The position numbers and the translations under genes are program-made. Source: UBA6183 sp964545895 (GTDB lineage Bacteria > Bacteroidota > Bacteroidia > UKL13-3). Taken from it: 22,935 nucleotides of DNA. The DNA is taken from NCBI GenBank assembly GCA_964545895.1, contig CAZJHS010000048.1:1-22935 (forward strand), read 5' to 3'. This document shows positions 16,023 to 22,830 of the stretch, piece by piece; the first letter of the stretch is position 1, and each line of letters opens with the position of its first letter. A model generated the notes under the pieces. The model was not told the DNA's origin, searched no databases, and was given only the letters and a program-made list of their open reading frames with translations.

Positions 16023-17255
16023 CTACTCGTGTCGCAAAGCCTCAATGGGGTCTAGTTTTGAGGCTTTTACCGCAGGATAATACCCCGAAATTACACCTAC
16101 TATTACGCAAATAATTAATCCCAATAAAATCCAAAGCCAAGGTATTATAAAGCCTCCGCCCATAGGTATACTAATTAAATTGCCTAACACAATACCTAAT
16201 ACTACACCACCAATACCACCAATTTGGCATATTAAAATGGCTTCGAACAAAAACTGTTGGCGTATAACTTTATTGGTGGCACCAATGGCTTTGCGTATCC
16301 CAATTTCGCGTGTACGCTCGGTAACAGACACCAACATAATATTCATCAACCCAACAGATGCACCCAGCAAGGTAATAAATGCAATAATAGCAGCCGCACC
16401 TGTTACGTATTTAATAATATCCATCGACTCTTCGGCAAAACTATCGCTCTTTACAATTTCAAAATTATCGCCTGCATAAACTGGCAATTGCCTAATTCTT
16501 CTGAACAAAGCTGTGGCTTCATCAACCGCTAAGTTAAGCTGATTAACATCGGTGGCCATAAAACTAATTACAAAACTAATATTGGGCCTACTAAATGTTT
16601 GAATGGCATTTTTAGTGGGTACAATTACAATTCTATCGCCACCAAAACCCATAGCCGAACCTTTAGATTTAAGTGTACCTATTACCCTATATTTTGCTCC
16701 ACCAATAAATATAGATTCGCCAATTGGATTGGTTGATTTAAATAATTTGTCTTTTAACGCACTGCCTATAAGCGCAACATTTTGTGCCGACTCTTGCTCG
16801 TGCGAAGTAAAATTACGACCCAGGTTAACATTATAACCGGCCACTTGCAGGTAATTCAAATCGCCTCCCATTACCATAATATTGGGGTCGGTTTTGTTTG
16901 AATTATATTTTACGGTGCTACCAAAACTTGCATTAACACTTATTGAGGTATGACCCGGAAAATCAAACTCATTGGCAAACGATTGCGCTTCAAAAAAATT
17001 GATATTGCGGTATCTTTTCGGAGCTTTTCCTCCTCCTCCAAAATGAATTTCGCCACTGCGATTTTTTATGGTAAAACTATTTGCCCCCATGCTGGCAAAG
17101 TTTTGGCTAATGGCCGATTTAATGCCATCAATTGCGGTAAGAATTCCTACCAACGCCATAATACCAATAGAAATAATAAGCGCTGTAATAACAGCCCTTA
17201 GCTTGTTGCCTGCAATACTTTGCAACGATATACGAATGATATCAAGGGCTTTCAT
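16023..17255 (-). CDS. MacB/FtsX-type ABC transporter permease
   Basis: The 410-residue protein has the MacB permease layout: an N-terminal helix (about 18-42, LRAVITALIISIGIMALVGI), a large periplasmic domain (about 45-280), and three C-terminal helices near 283-310, 335-362 and 370-395 (FtsX domain, with VTERTREIGIRKAIGA between them, ending VKASKLDPIEALRHE). Such permeases pair with a separate or fused ATPase and use mechanotransmission to drive export or release of lipoproteins, peptides or antibiotics. No ATPase is adjacent, so its partner must be encoded elsewhere. It follows the IscA-like gene by 39 bp on the same strand. Length and start are normal. Confidence 0.9.
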   Translation of the reverse strand: MKALDIIRISLQSIAGNKLRAVITALIISIGIMALVGILTAIDGIKSAISQNFASMGANSFTIKNRSGEIHFGGGGKAPKRYRNINFFEAQSFANEFDFPGHTSISVNASFGSTVKYNSNKTDPNIMVMGGDLNYLQVAGYNVNLGRNFTSHEQESAQNVALIGSALKDKLFKSTNPIGESIFIGGAKYRVIGTLKSKGSAMGFGGDRIVIVPTKNAIQTFSRPNISFVISFMATDVNQLNLAVDEATALFRRIRQLPVYAGDNFEIVKSDSFAEESMDIIKYVTGAAAIIAFITLLGASVGLMNIMLVSVTERTREIGIRKAIGATNKVIRQQFLFEAILICQIGGIGGVVLGIVLGNLISIPMGGGFIIPWLWILLGLIICVIVGVISGYYPAVKASKLDPIEALRHE

Positions 17256-17294
17256 GGTTTATTGTTGTTGGCAACAGCGGCTATTACCAAGGTG

Positions 17295-17588
17295 TTATTT
17301 TGTTTTTTCGATAAAGGTAAATCCTTTACGGTTACCATCCTCTTGGTAATCAATTTGCATACCTGCAAAAAAGAAAACTTCGCCCGGACTGTAAATTACT
17401 TCTAAGCCCTGAATTTGCACTTGTTTGTCTTTTTCTTGCACTTCATCAAACCCAATTAAAAGCCTTTTGTTGGCTTCGTTTTTCTGACGAATACCTACAC
17501 GCAACTGATAGTTTGCAGGTATTTGCAAGGTTTGTTTATATTTTTCGATGGCTTGAATAGCCGCAGGTGTAAACTGAATAATTTCCAT
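17295..17588 (-). CDS. HesB/IscA-like protein lacking all cysteines
   Basis: The frame is open back to 17666, but the ATG at 17588 (97 residues) is right: MEIIQFTPAAIQAIEKY is the typical beginning of HesB/IscA proteins, and the extra upstream residues overlap the preceding gene. The fold markers LRVGIRQ, LLIGFDEVQEKDKQVQIQGL and YSPGEVFFFAGMQIDY follow the A-type carrier pattern. Canonical IscA binds iron or a cluster through three Cys (one after the second strand, two in a terminal CGC). Here no Cys occurs anywhere: the first site reads RQKNEANKRLL and the end reads RKGFTFIEKTK. Cluster binding by the known mode is therefore excluded, and a structural or regulatory role is more likely. It sits 55 bp after the GNAT gene. 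Confidence 0.8.
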   Translation of the reverse strand: MEIIQFTPAAIQAIEKYKQTLQIPANYQLRVGIRQKNEANKRLLIGFDEVQEKDKQVQIQGLEVIYSPGEVFFFAGMQIDYQEDGNRKGFTFIEKTK

Positions 17589-17643
17589 GATAACAGGTGC
17601 AAATATGCACTTTTTTAGTAAAATATTGGTGCAAATTGTTGCC

Positions 17644-18099
17644 TTACTTAGCCAATTGCTTGGCAAAACAAACGCTACTGCTCACGCCCTCATACTGGCC
17701 ATATTTGGGTATGCTTTGGTAACCATTTTTAGTATAAAGCCTAATGGCTTCGGGTTGCCTAATGCCGGTTTCTAAAATCAAGTGATAAAAACCTAACTCA
17801 ATAGCCCACTTTTCTAACTCGGTTACTACCAACGATGCAATGCCTTTACTCCTATGTTCCAAAGGCACATACATACGTTTTACTTCTATGGTATCTTCGG
17901 TATACGGACGCAATGCTCCGCAACCAACAGCCACTCCGTTTTGGTAAATAACTACCGCATATTTTATGGAATCTGATTTATTAAATTGCTCGTAAAACTC
18001 CGATTCGTCTCCATCACGAATGCGCAATTCGGCATCCAGTTCGGTTACCAATTTTTTAAAATCAGCATGGGTTGAGTCTGTTCTTATACAATGCATCAT
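17644..18099 (-). CDS. GNAT-family N-acetyltransferase
   Basis: The 151-residue protein shows the GNAT fold: YAVVIYQNGVAVGCGALRPY (strands 2-4), IEVKRMYVPLEHRSKGIASL with the R-x-x-G-I-A acetyl-CoA loop, then LGFYHLILETGIRQPEAIRL and YTKNGYQSIP of the C-terminal motif. It should transfer an acetyl group from acetyl-CoA to an amine; the substrate is not evident. Two adjacent ATGs (18099 and 18096) are possible starts; an in-frame TTG at 18102 is less likely. It begins 5 bp after the stop of the tandem ligase gene, so the two are cotranscribed. Confidence 0.88.
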   Translation of the reverse strand: MMHCIRTDSTHADFKKLVTELDAELRIRDGDESEFYEQFNKSDSIKYAVVIYQNGVAVGCGALRPYTEDTIEVKRMYVPLEHRSKGIASLVVTELEKWAIELGFYHLILETGIRQPEAIRLYTKNGYQSIPKYGQYEGVSSSVCFAKQLAK

Positions 18100-18104
18100 C
18101 AACC

Positions 18105-20780
18105 CTACAAACCTTTTGCAGTGCGTGCTGCACCAAACTCTAAAATAGCATCAATAAACTCGTATGGTTTATAACCATTTAAAGCACACTGATGAAAAAT
18201 AGCTGTAGCGGGTGTCATGCCGGGTAACGAGTTTACCTCAATAAAAACAACCTCGGGATTATTCTTTTTATCAATGCGCACAAACGCATCAATGCGGCAA
18301 TAACCTTGTACATTTAATACCTTAGCACCATCAACCAAAACTTGTTGTACTTGCTTGCTAATGGCCAAACGCGTTTTTTCGTTTTTATGATAGCGTGCAG
18401 GTGTAATGTTTTGTCCTTGACCAGCCAAAAACTTTTCTTCTAAACTTAATATTTCACCTTCGGCTAAAGCTTCACTTGGCTCAAACGATTCGTACACCAA
18501 TTTACCTTTGCCATCGTAATTAGTAAGCATCCCTCCTGTTATTTCTAAAAAGTGTGCAGCATTATTTCTATCAATAAAACCTTCCACCAAAAAGTAATTC
18601 TTTTTCGGGAATTCTTCTTTAGGTTTTAACCCTAATTTATTGGCCATTGCAGGTGTAATAGCTAAAGTATTTCTAAACACACCCTCGGCATAATTTACCA
18701 ACTCGGCACGGGTTTTAATTTTTTTAACGGCACTGCTGCAACCATCATCAGCTGGTTTTGCAATAAGCGGATAACCAATTTTTTCGATAGCAGCAATCAC
18801 CTTTTTGCTATCTTTTTTCCAATCGGTATCAAACACCAACATGTGCTCGGCCACATTAAATCCTTTGGCACGTAATAGCTTGTTGGTTTCAAATTTATTG
18901 ATGGTAATTTGAGAACTTTCAACCCCCGAACCATTGTATGGAATGCGCAATTTGTTTAATTCCTTTTGCACGGTTCCATCCTCGCCTGGGCGGCCATGTA
19001 AGGCTATAAACACAGCATCGGTCATTTTAGCCAATTGCTTGTAGGTAATTTGTTTGGGTGCAAATAAATTTTGTGAATTACCATATTTTTCGATGATGGA
19101 TTTACACTCCACAATAATTTTCTCGACAACTGCAGCACGCTTAAAATGAAATACTTTTTCGCGTATATCATCTGCGTTATCTTTTAGCATTACGTTAATA
19201 GGAATTACATGCAACGTATGCGCTTTATCATCGCCAGTAATAAATACAGGGAAAGGTTGGTATTTACTGCTTGATGCTAACTTCTCGTATATGTTACGTC
19301 CGCTCTCTACACTTATGTGGCGCTCGGTACTGTATCCTCCCATAAACACAGCCACGCGCTTTTTTTGTTGCTGTTGTTTTTTATTGGTTTTGATGGCATT
19401 ATCTAAACCATTTAACAATTGTTGGTAATGAAAATGCACGGGACTATTAGCCACACGCTCGGCCAACGAAGTACGAATAATATACGTTAAAAACTGCGAT
19501 GGATTTAATCCAATTTCGGCTGCCTGATGAAAGAAAAACGAAGAAGGCATCATACCCGAAGTAGTATTTGGATCGTTTAAGAAAATTTCGTTTTTAGCAG
19601 TAATAAATCCATCGATACGCGCATAAGTATTAAACTTAAAAAACTCGAACAAACGCACACATTCTTTACGTATGTTTTGCACTTGTTTTTCGGCAATATC
19701 AATAGGTGTTACCTTGCGCGATAAGCCTGGTAAGTATTTGCTGCGGTAATCGTAAACCTCAGTTCCTTTAACAATTTCGGTTGGAGGTAATGCAATGGCT
19801 TTGCTATTTTCATCTTTTATAACAATACAGCTAAACTCTCTACCTTTAATAAAACCTTCAATCAAACATTCGGTTTCGCTGTAAATACTTTCTAATTTTA
19901 GGGATGATTTTTTAGCAAAGTGTTTCTCTAATAACGCATACAATTGATCGGGGTTATAAACCAATGCACCCTCAAGCAAAACAGGGAATGAAATGCCTTC
20001 TTTTACATCGGCCATTTTTTGCAACAATGCCAACTTATCTGCCTCTGTTTGGCCTACCCACTGCTTTTTATCAAGGATTTGAATAAAGAAAGAAGCATCA
20101 ACAGCACGCTCAAAATCACCAATATTAGTTTCAGTAATTACACTTACCCCTACTGATGAACCTTGATTTGCAGGCTTAATTACAAAAGGCAAGCCCACTT
20201 GTTTTTTTACATCGGCCAATAGTTTTTTTCTATCAGCAGTTTGCCAGTTTTGTTTAGTAATTCCTAAAAACTTAGGACTATTAAAACCAGCATGTTGCAG
20301 CATGGTTTTCTGTGTTTTTTTGTGCATCCCAATGGCACTTGGCATAATTCCCGAACCCGTGTAAGGAATATCAAACCACTCCAACAATCCTTGTATGGTA
20401 CCATCTTCGCCATACATACCATGTAAGGCTAAAAAGGCAAAATCCATGTACTGACTTAACTCTTCGGGCTTTAATATTTTACCCAATTGAGCAGCTATTT
20501 TTTTACCGTTATCTTGGTGTGCCTCGGGCAAACTTTCGGCATAAATTTGCAAAGGCTTTTGTTGGTTGTGCAAAGCACTTACCGTTGGGTAAAAATCACG
20601 AATACTGCCTTTGTATATAAACTCCCAGTTAAGGAGAATAAAATTATTGAAACTGTCTACAAAAATAGGAACAGCCTCAAACAAGTTTTTATCTAAGTTA
20701 TCGTATACGGTGCGTCCGCCTGCAAAACTCACTTCACGCTCACGCGAAGAACCACCGAAAAATATACCTACTTTAATCAT
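18105..20780 (-). CDS. ddl: Tandem D-alanine-D-alanine ligase (two fused ATP-grasp modules)
   Basis: At 891 residues this is about twice the usual ligase length (300-370). Module 1 (about 1-455) has GGSSREREVS (Glu15), EDGTIQGLLEWFDIPYTGSG, KPANQGSSVGVS, the omega-loop-like EVYDYRSKYLPG, and a metal site with Asp390, Asp403 and Asn405 (NDPNTTSGMM). Module 2 (about 475-891) has GGYSTERHIS (Glu486), GEDGTVQKELNKLRIPYNGSG, KPADDGCSSAV, Asp831, and a canonical EVNSLPGMTP (Glu848, Asn850). A Lys/Gln linker (KTNKKQQQQKKR) joins them. Ddl enzymes make D-Ala-D-Ala for peptidoglycan in the cytoplasm. Module 1 has Asp for the usual metal-binding Glu, and module 2 has an altered phosphate loop and no YxxKY loop, so the two may differ in activity. 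It heads a group with GNAT, IscA-like and permease genes. Confidence 0.9.
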   Translation of the reverse strand: MIKVGIFFGGSSREREVSFAGGRTVYDNLDKNLFEAVPIFVDSFNNFILLNWEFIYKGSIRDFYPTVSALHNQQKPLQIYAESLPEAHQDNGKKIAAQLGKILKPEELSQYMDFAFLALHGMYGEDGTIQGLLEWFDIPYTGSGIMPSAIGMHKKTQKTMLQHAGFNSPKFLGITKQNWQTADRKKLLADVKKQVGLPFVIKPANQGSSVGVSVITETNIGDFERAVDASFFIQILDKKQWVGQTEADKLALLQKMADVKEGISFPVLLEGALVYNPDQLYALLEKHFAKKSSLKLESIYSETECLIEGFIKGREFSCIVIKDENSKAIALPPTEIVKGTEVYDYRSKYLPGLSRKVTPIDIAEKQVQNIRKECVRLFEFFKFNTYARIDGFITAKNEIFLNDPNTTSGMMPSSFFFHQAAEIGLNPSQFLTYIIRTSLAERVANSPVHFHYQQLLNGLDNAIKTNKKQQQQKKRVAVFMGGYSTERHISVESGRNIYEKLASSSKYQPFPVFITGDDKAHTLHVIPINVMLKDNADDIREKVFHFKRAAVVEKIIVECKSIIEKYGNSQNLFAPKQITYKQLAKMTDAVFIALHGRPGEDGTVQKELNKLRIPYNGSGVESSQITINKFETNKLLRAKGFNVAEHMLVFDTDWKKDSKKVIAAIEKIGYPLIAKPADDGCSSAVKKIKTRAELVNYAEGVFRNTLAITPAMANKLGLKPKEEFPKKNYFLVEGFIDRNNAAHFLEITGGMLTNYDGKGKLVYESFEPSEALAEGEILSLEEKFLAGQGQNITPARYHKNEKTRLAISKQVQQVLVDGAKVLNVQGYCRIDAFVRIDKKNNPEVVFIEVNSLPGMTPATAIFHQCALNGYKPYEFIDAILEFGAARTAKGL

Positions 20781-20816
20781 AAGTTTACCGAATTAGGATA
20801 TTTATTAATTATGCAT

Positions 20817-20846
20817 CAAATATATTTGCTTTAGCATTAACCCAAA
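20817..20846 (-). promoter_or_regulatory. Strong candidate promoter of the tandem ligase gene
   Basis: On the minus strand TTTG (20843-20846) is followed after 18 bases by TATATTTG (20817-20824), a perfect match to the Bacteroidota TAnnTTTG box. Transcription should begin near 20811, about 30 bases before the ATG at 20780. This is the best promoter match in the window. Confidence 0.6.
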
Positions 20847-20865
20847 GCAACCGTTTTACACAAAC

Positions 20866-20882
20866 TTTGGCACGATGTATGT
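20866..20882 (+). promoter_or_regulatory. Possible promoter upstream of the TlpA-like gene (sigma-54-like -24)
   Basis: TTTGGCACG ends at 20874 and carries the TGGCAC core of a sigma-54 -24 element, but the expected -12 GC is GT here (20881-20882). The same TTTG could instead be a housekeeping -33 box with TA at 20889. The choice cannot be made by eye. Either would leave a leader of roughly 50 bases. Confidence 0.25.
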
Positions 20883-20944
20883 TTTATTTAGCAGAGATTT
20901 TATACATTTACCAAATCAAAATAACATAACTAATTTCAATTTAT

Positions 20945-21442
20945 ATGAAACGTGGTTTACTATCAATTGCATTACTTGTATTTGTTACAGCTATTGCACA
21001 AGCACCTCAAACCTTACCAAGCATTGTTTTAAAAGATGTAAACGGTAAAAACAAAAACGTAGCCGATTACGCTAAAACTGGCAAGGTTACCATTATTAAT
21101 TTTTGGGCTACTTGGTGTACTCCATGCAAAAAAGAGCTTACCAACATCAACGATAACTTGTACGAAACTTGGAAAGATAAATACAATGTTGATTTAGTTG
21201 CTGTATCAATTGATAATGCCAAAAACGTATTAAAGGTTAAACCTTATGTTGATGGACAAGCATGGGAATTTGATGTTTTGCTTGATGTAAACGAAGATTT
21301 AAAACGCGCCTTAAACGTTAATAATGTGCCTTATACCATATTGTTAGATAAAAAAGGAAACATTGTGTGGAAACACGAAGGTTATGTAGAAGGCAACGAA
21401 TACATACTTGACGAGCAAGTGAAAAAATACGCTGCAATGTAA
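20945..21442 (+). CDS. Periplasmic TlpA/ResA-like thioredoxin
   Basis: The 165-residue protein has a signal peptide (MKRGLLSIALLVFVTAIAQA) and a thioredoxin fold of the TlpA/ResA type. The redox site is WCTPCK (Cys58, Cys61) in TIINFWATWCTPCKKEL, and the cis-proline is Pro129 in NNVPYTILLDKKGNIV. It should reduce or shuttle disulfides in the periplasm, for example during cytochrome maturation or protein folding. No such partner gene is adjacent. The mature protein lacks the long N-terminal domain of many Bacteroidota TlpA homologs, so it is a minimal form. It is transcribed divergently from the tandem ligase and has its own terminator. Confidence 0.92.
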   Translation: MKRGLLSIALLVFVTAIAQAPQTLPSIVLKDVNGKNKNVADYAKTGKVTIINFWATWCTPCKKELTNINDNLYETWKDKYNVDLVAVSIDNAKNVLKVKPYVDGQAWEFDVLLDVNEDLKRALNVNNVPYTILLDKKGNIVWKHEGYVEGNEYILDEQVKKYAAM

Positions 21443-21466
21443 TTACAACTAAAGCATTTATAAATG

Positions 21467-21499
21467 GCCCTGTACTGATTTAAAGTGCGGGGCTTTTTT
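21467..21499 (+). terminator. Rho-independent terminator of the TlpA-like gene
   Basis: GCCCTGTAC (21467-21475) pairs with GTGCGGGGC (21485-21493), with two G-U wobbles, around a 9-nt loop, followed by six T. It lies 25 bases after the stop codon. Confidence 0.75.
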
Positions 21500-21593
21500 G
21501 TGGGAAAGCTATTAGTGTTGAGTTATGAATGTTAAATGCTTAATGTTGAATTAAAAGCCAAAGGTTTATTATGAATGAAGCGTTAATCTATCT

Positions 21594-21620
21594 TCCAACA
21601 TCCAACATCCAACATCCAAC
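21594..21620. repeat. Tandem 7-bp repeat TCCAACA, 3.9 copies
   Basis: Three exact TCCAACA units and a partial fourth lie head to tail. Copy number of such units can vary by slippage. Confidence 0.85.
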
Positions 21621-21658
21621 CTCTAACTTTTACCGCAGACAATCAGTGCAGACCGAAG

Positions 21659-21674
21659 CCCCGAGTGCTCGGGG
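21659..21674. repeat. GC-rich interrupted palindrome
   Basis: CCCCGAG-TG-CTCGGGG is a perfect 7-bp inverted repeat in otherwise AT-rich DNA. It stands out in base composition. It has no T-run, so it is unlikely to be a terminator; a remnant of a dispersed palindromic element is possible. Confidence 0.6.
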
Positions 21675-21786
21675 TAGCCCGTGGAGTTCTCGCTGAGATT
21701 TTTTTGAGACATTGACGCGCAAGAGTGAGATTGCTTCACAATTGTGGAGGTTTCCCAAATCTCATTTCTCGCCTCTCATCTCTCCC

Positions 21787-21826
21787 ATTATCTAATTATC
21801 TAATCAACTAATTAACCAATTATCCT
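21787..21826. repeat. Imperfect 8-bp tandem repeat, five units
   Basis: ATTATCTA, ATTATCTA, ATCAACTA, ATTAACCA and ATTATCCT follow one another in register. The array is degenerate toward its right end. Confidence 0.65.
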
Positions 21827-21968
21827 CTTGCAAATTTGCTATCCTTCCACTATTTTCGATTAATAAACCATTTATACCCTTATGAAAAAACATACCCTAT
21901 ACGCCCCAAATAATGTTATAATTTTATCCATTACTAAAAAATAAAGCACACCTAAATTTAATCAAAAG

Positions 21969-22005
21969 GTGCGCAATATTGTCTTATATGGTCAATATTG
22001 CGCAC
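21969..22005. repeat. 13-bp perfect inverted repeat upstream of the cassette-like gene
   Basis: GTGCGCAATATTG (21969-21981) and CAATATTGCGCAC (21993-22005) are separated by 11 bases. A second, smaller inverted repeat follows: ATGAGG (22017-22022) with CCTCAT (22044-22049). The first could be an operator, a terminator without U-tract, or part of a recombination site. Confidence 0.7.
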
Positions 22006-22037
22006 TTTACCAACAGATGAGGTACGCAGATTATTAA

Positions 22038-22046
22038 GTTATGCCT
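22038..22046 (+). repeat. Left copy of 9-bp inverted repeat flanking the last gene (GTTATGCCT)
   Basis: GTTATGCCT lies 23 bases before the ATG at 22070 and is the exact reverse complement of AGGCATAAC at 22831-22839. GTTATGC resembles the R' core (GTTRRRY-type) of integron attC/attI sites. Confidence 0.55.
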
Positions 22047-22069
22047 CATGCTAAAAAGACCGACAAAAA

Positions 22070-22804
22070 ATGAGTAAAGTAAAAATCAAGTTAATAATAC
22101 TCGGACAACTTCCTGTTGACTTGGACAAGATAAAATTGACCAAGTGGAAATCTGAAGTTTTTGAAATAGTTGGACAGATTGATAACTACACAATAACGAA
22201 CAACGCTGACGGAATGAGTTGGGAGTTTACGGACGACAACATTGAATCACAACTTCCTGATAATTTTGAAGGTGACTTTTTAATTGCAATGACCCATGTT
22301 CCTTTAGAAGACAATTATTACGCAAGGAGATTTACAAACAATAGGATTTGCATGACTTTCTATCAAATGGCAGACATGCTAAGCCTGAGTAATATTCCTA
22401 TTGAAAACCTTGTATATAGACTTTTGTATTCCTATACACTTATTTACAGACGACATGGAAACCGAATTCCTTCAAGAGACGAAGTGACAACATTTACACA
22501 TGACGAAACAAGGGGTTGTTTATTTGACATGAACGGAATTAAAAGCGACATAGTTTATTCTACTAACCAGCCAATTGTTTGTGACGAATGTGTTCAAAGA
22601 CTTACAACAGAAAGAGTTCCAACTAACACAATTAACAAAGTAAAGGAAGAAATCAAGCGGATTAAGAAAGGGACTTATTATAGAATTGCTGACTTAGTTA
22701 AAAAATATCCTATTTGGACACTTATAATTTCAACTCTTTCTGCATTAATCTTGGGGACAGTAGGTTCGTTACTTGCGACAATTTTATGGGAGAAATTTTT
22801 ATAA
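22070..22804 (+). CDS. Tail-anchored protein of unknown function in a cassette-like unit
   Basis: I do not recognise this 244-residue protein. It has no signal peptide. Residues 1 to about 200 look soluble and mixed alpha/beta, and the end is one hydrophobic helix (about 214-240, WTLIISTLSALILGTVGSLL) closing with WEKFL, so it should face the cytoplasm on a C-terminal anchor. Cys150, Cys171 and Cys174 (RGCLFDMN and VCDECVQRL) with His144 are spaced like a zinc site. The layout loosely recalls the Cys-rich end of archaemetzincins, but no HExxH is present where a protease would need it. Codon usage differs sharply from the rest of the window: about 14 of 16 Asp codons are GAC, whereas hppD uses almost only GAT. 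This argues for recent transfer, as do the flanking inverted repeats. Confidence 0.75.
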   Translation: MSKVKIKLIILGQLPVDLDKIKLTKWKSEVFEIVGQIDNYTITNNADGMSWEFTDDNIESQLPDNFEGDFLIAMTHVPLEDNYYARRFTNNRICMTFYQMADMLSLSNIPIENLVYRLLYSYTLIYRRHGNRIPSRDEVTTFTHDETRGCLFDMNGIKSDIVYSTNQPIVCDECVQRLTTERVPTNTINKVKEEIKRIKKGTYYRIADLVKKYPIWTLIISTLSALILGTVGSLLATILWEKFL

Positions 22805-22830
22805 TAAATATGACGAAAGTAGAAGCACGA

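Larger units (their letters stand above)
21500..22069. other. Gene-poor, repeat-rich intergenic region
   Basis: No convincing gene is seen in these 570 bases. The stretch begins with low-complexity sequence built from TGTTGAATT/ATGAATGTTAA-like words, continues with two short tandem arrays (see separate entries), a GC-rich palindrome at 21659-21674, an 8-bp inverted repeat TGAGATTT/AAATCTCA at 21694-21701 and 21757-21764, and pyrimidine-rich TCTC words near 21760-21787. It then turns AT-rich, and ends with two hairpins just before the gene at 22070. It marks the border between the core segment and the foreign-looking last gene. Confidence 0.7.

Noticed and set aside
17589..17666. N-terminal extension of the IscA-like protein
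   Set aside because: It overlaps the end of the GNAT gene, and the family start is the ATG at 17588.
20866..20882. A firm sigma-54 promoter for the TlpA-like gene
   Set aside because: The -24 core is good but the -12 GC is missing, so only a weak candidate is listed.
21594..21826. CRISPR array
   Set aside because: The repeats are 7-8 bp units in direct contact with no spacers, and no cas gene is nearby.
21882..21944. A 20-codon reading frame (MKKHTLYAPNNVIILSITKK)
   Set aside because: Too short to support alone. No ribosome site, promoter or homolog can be seen.
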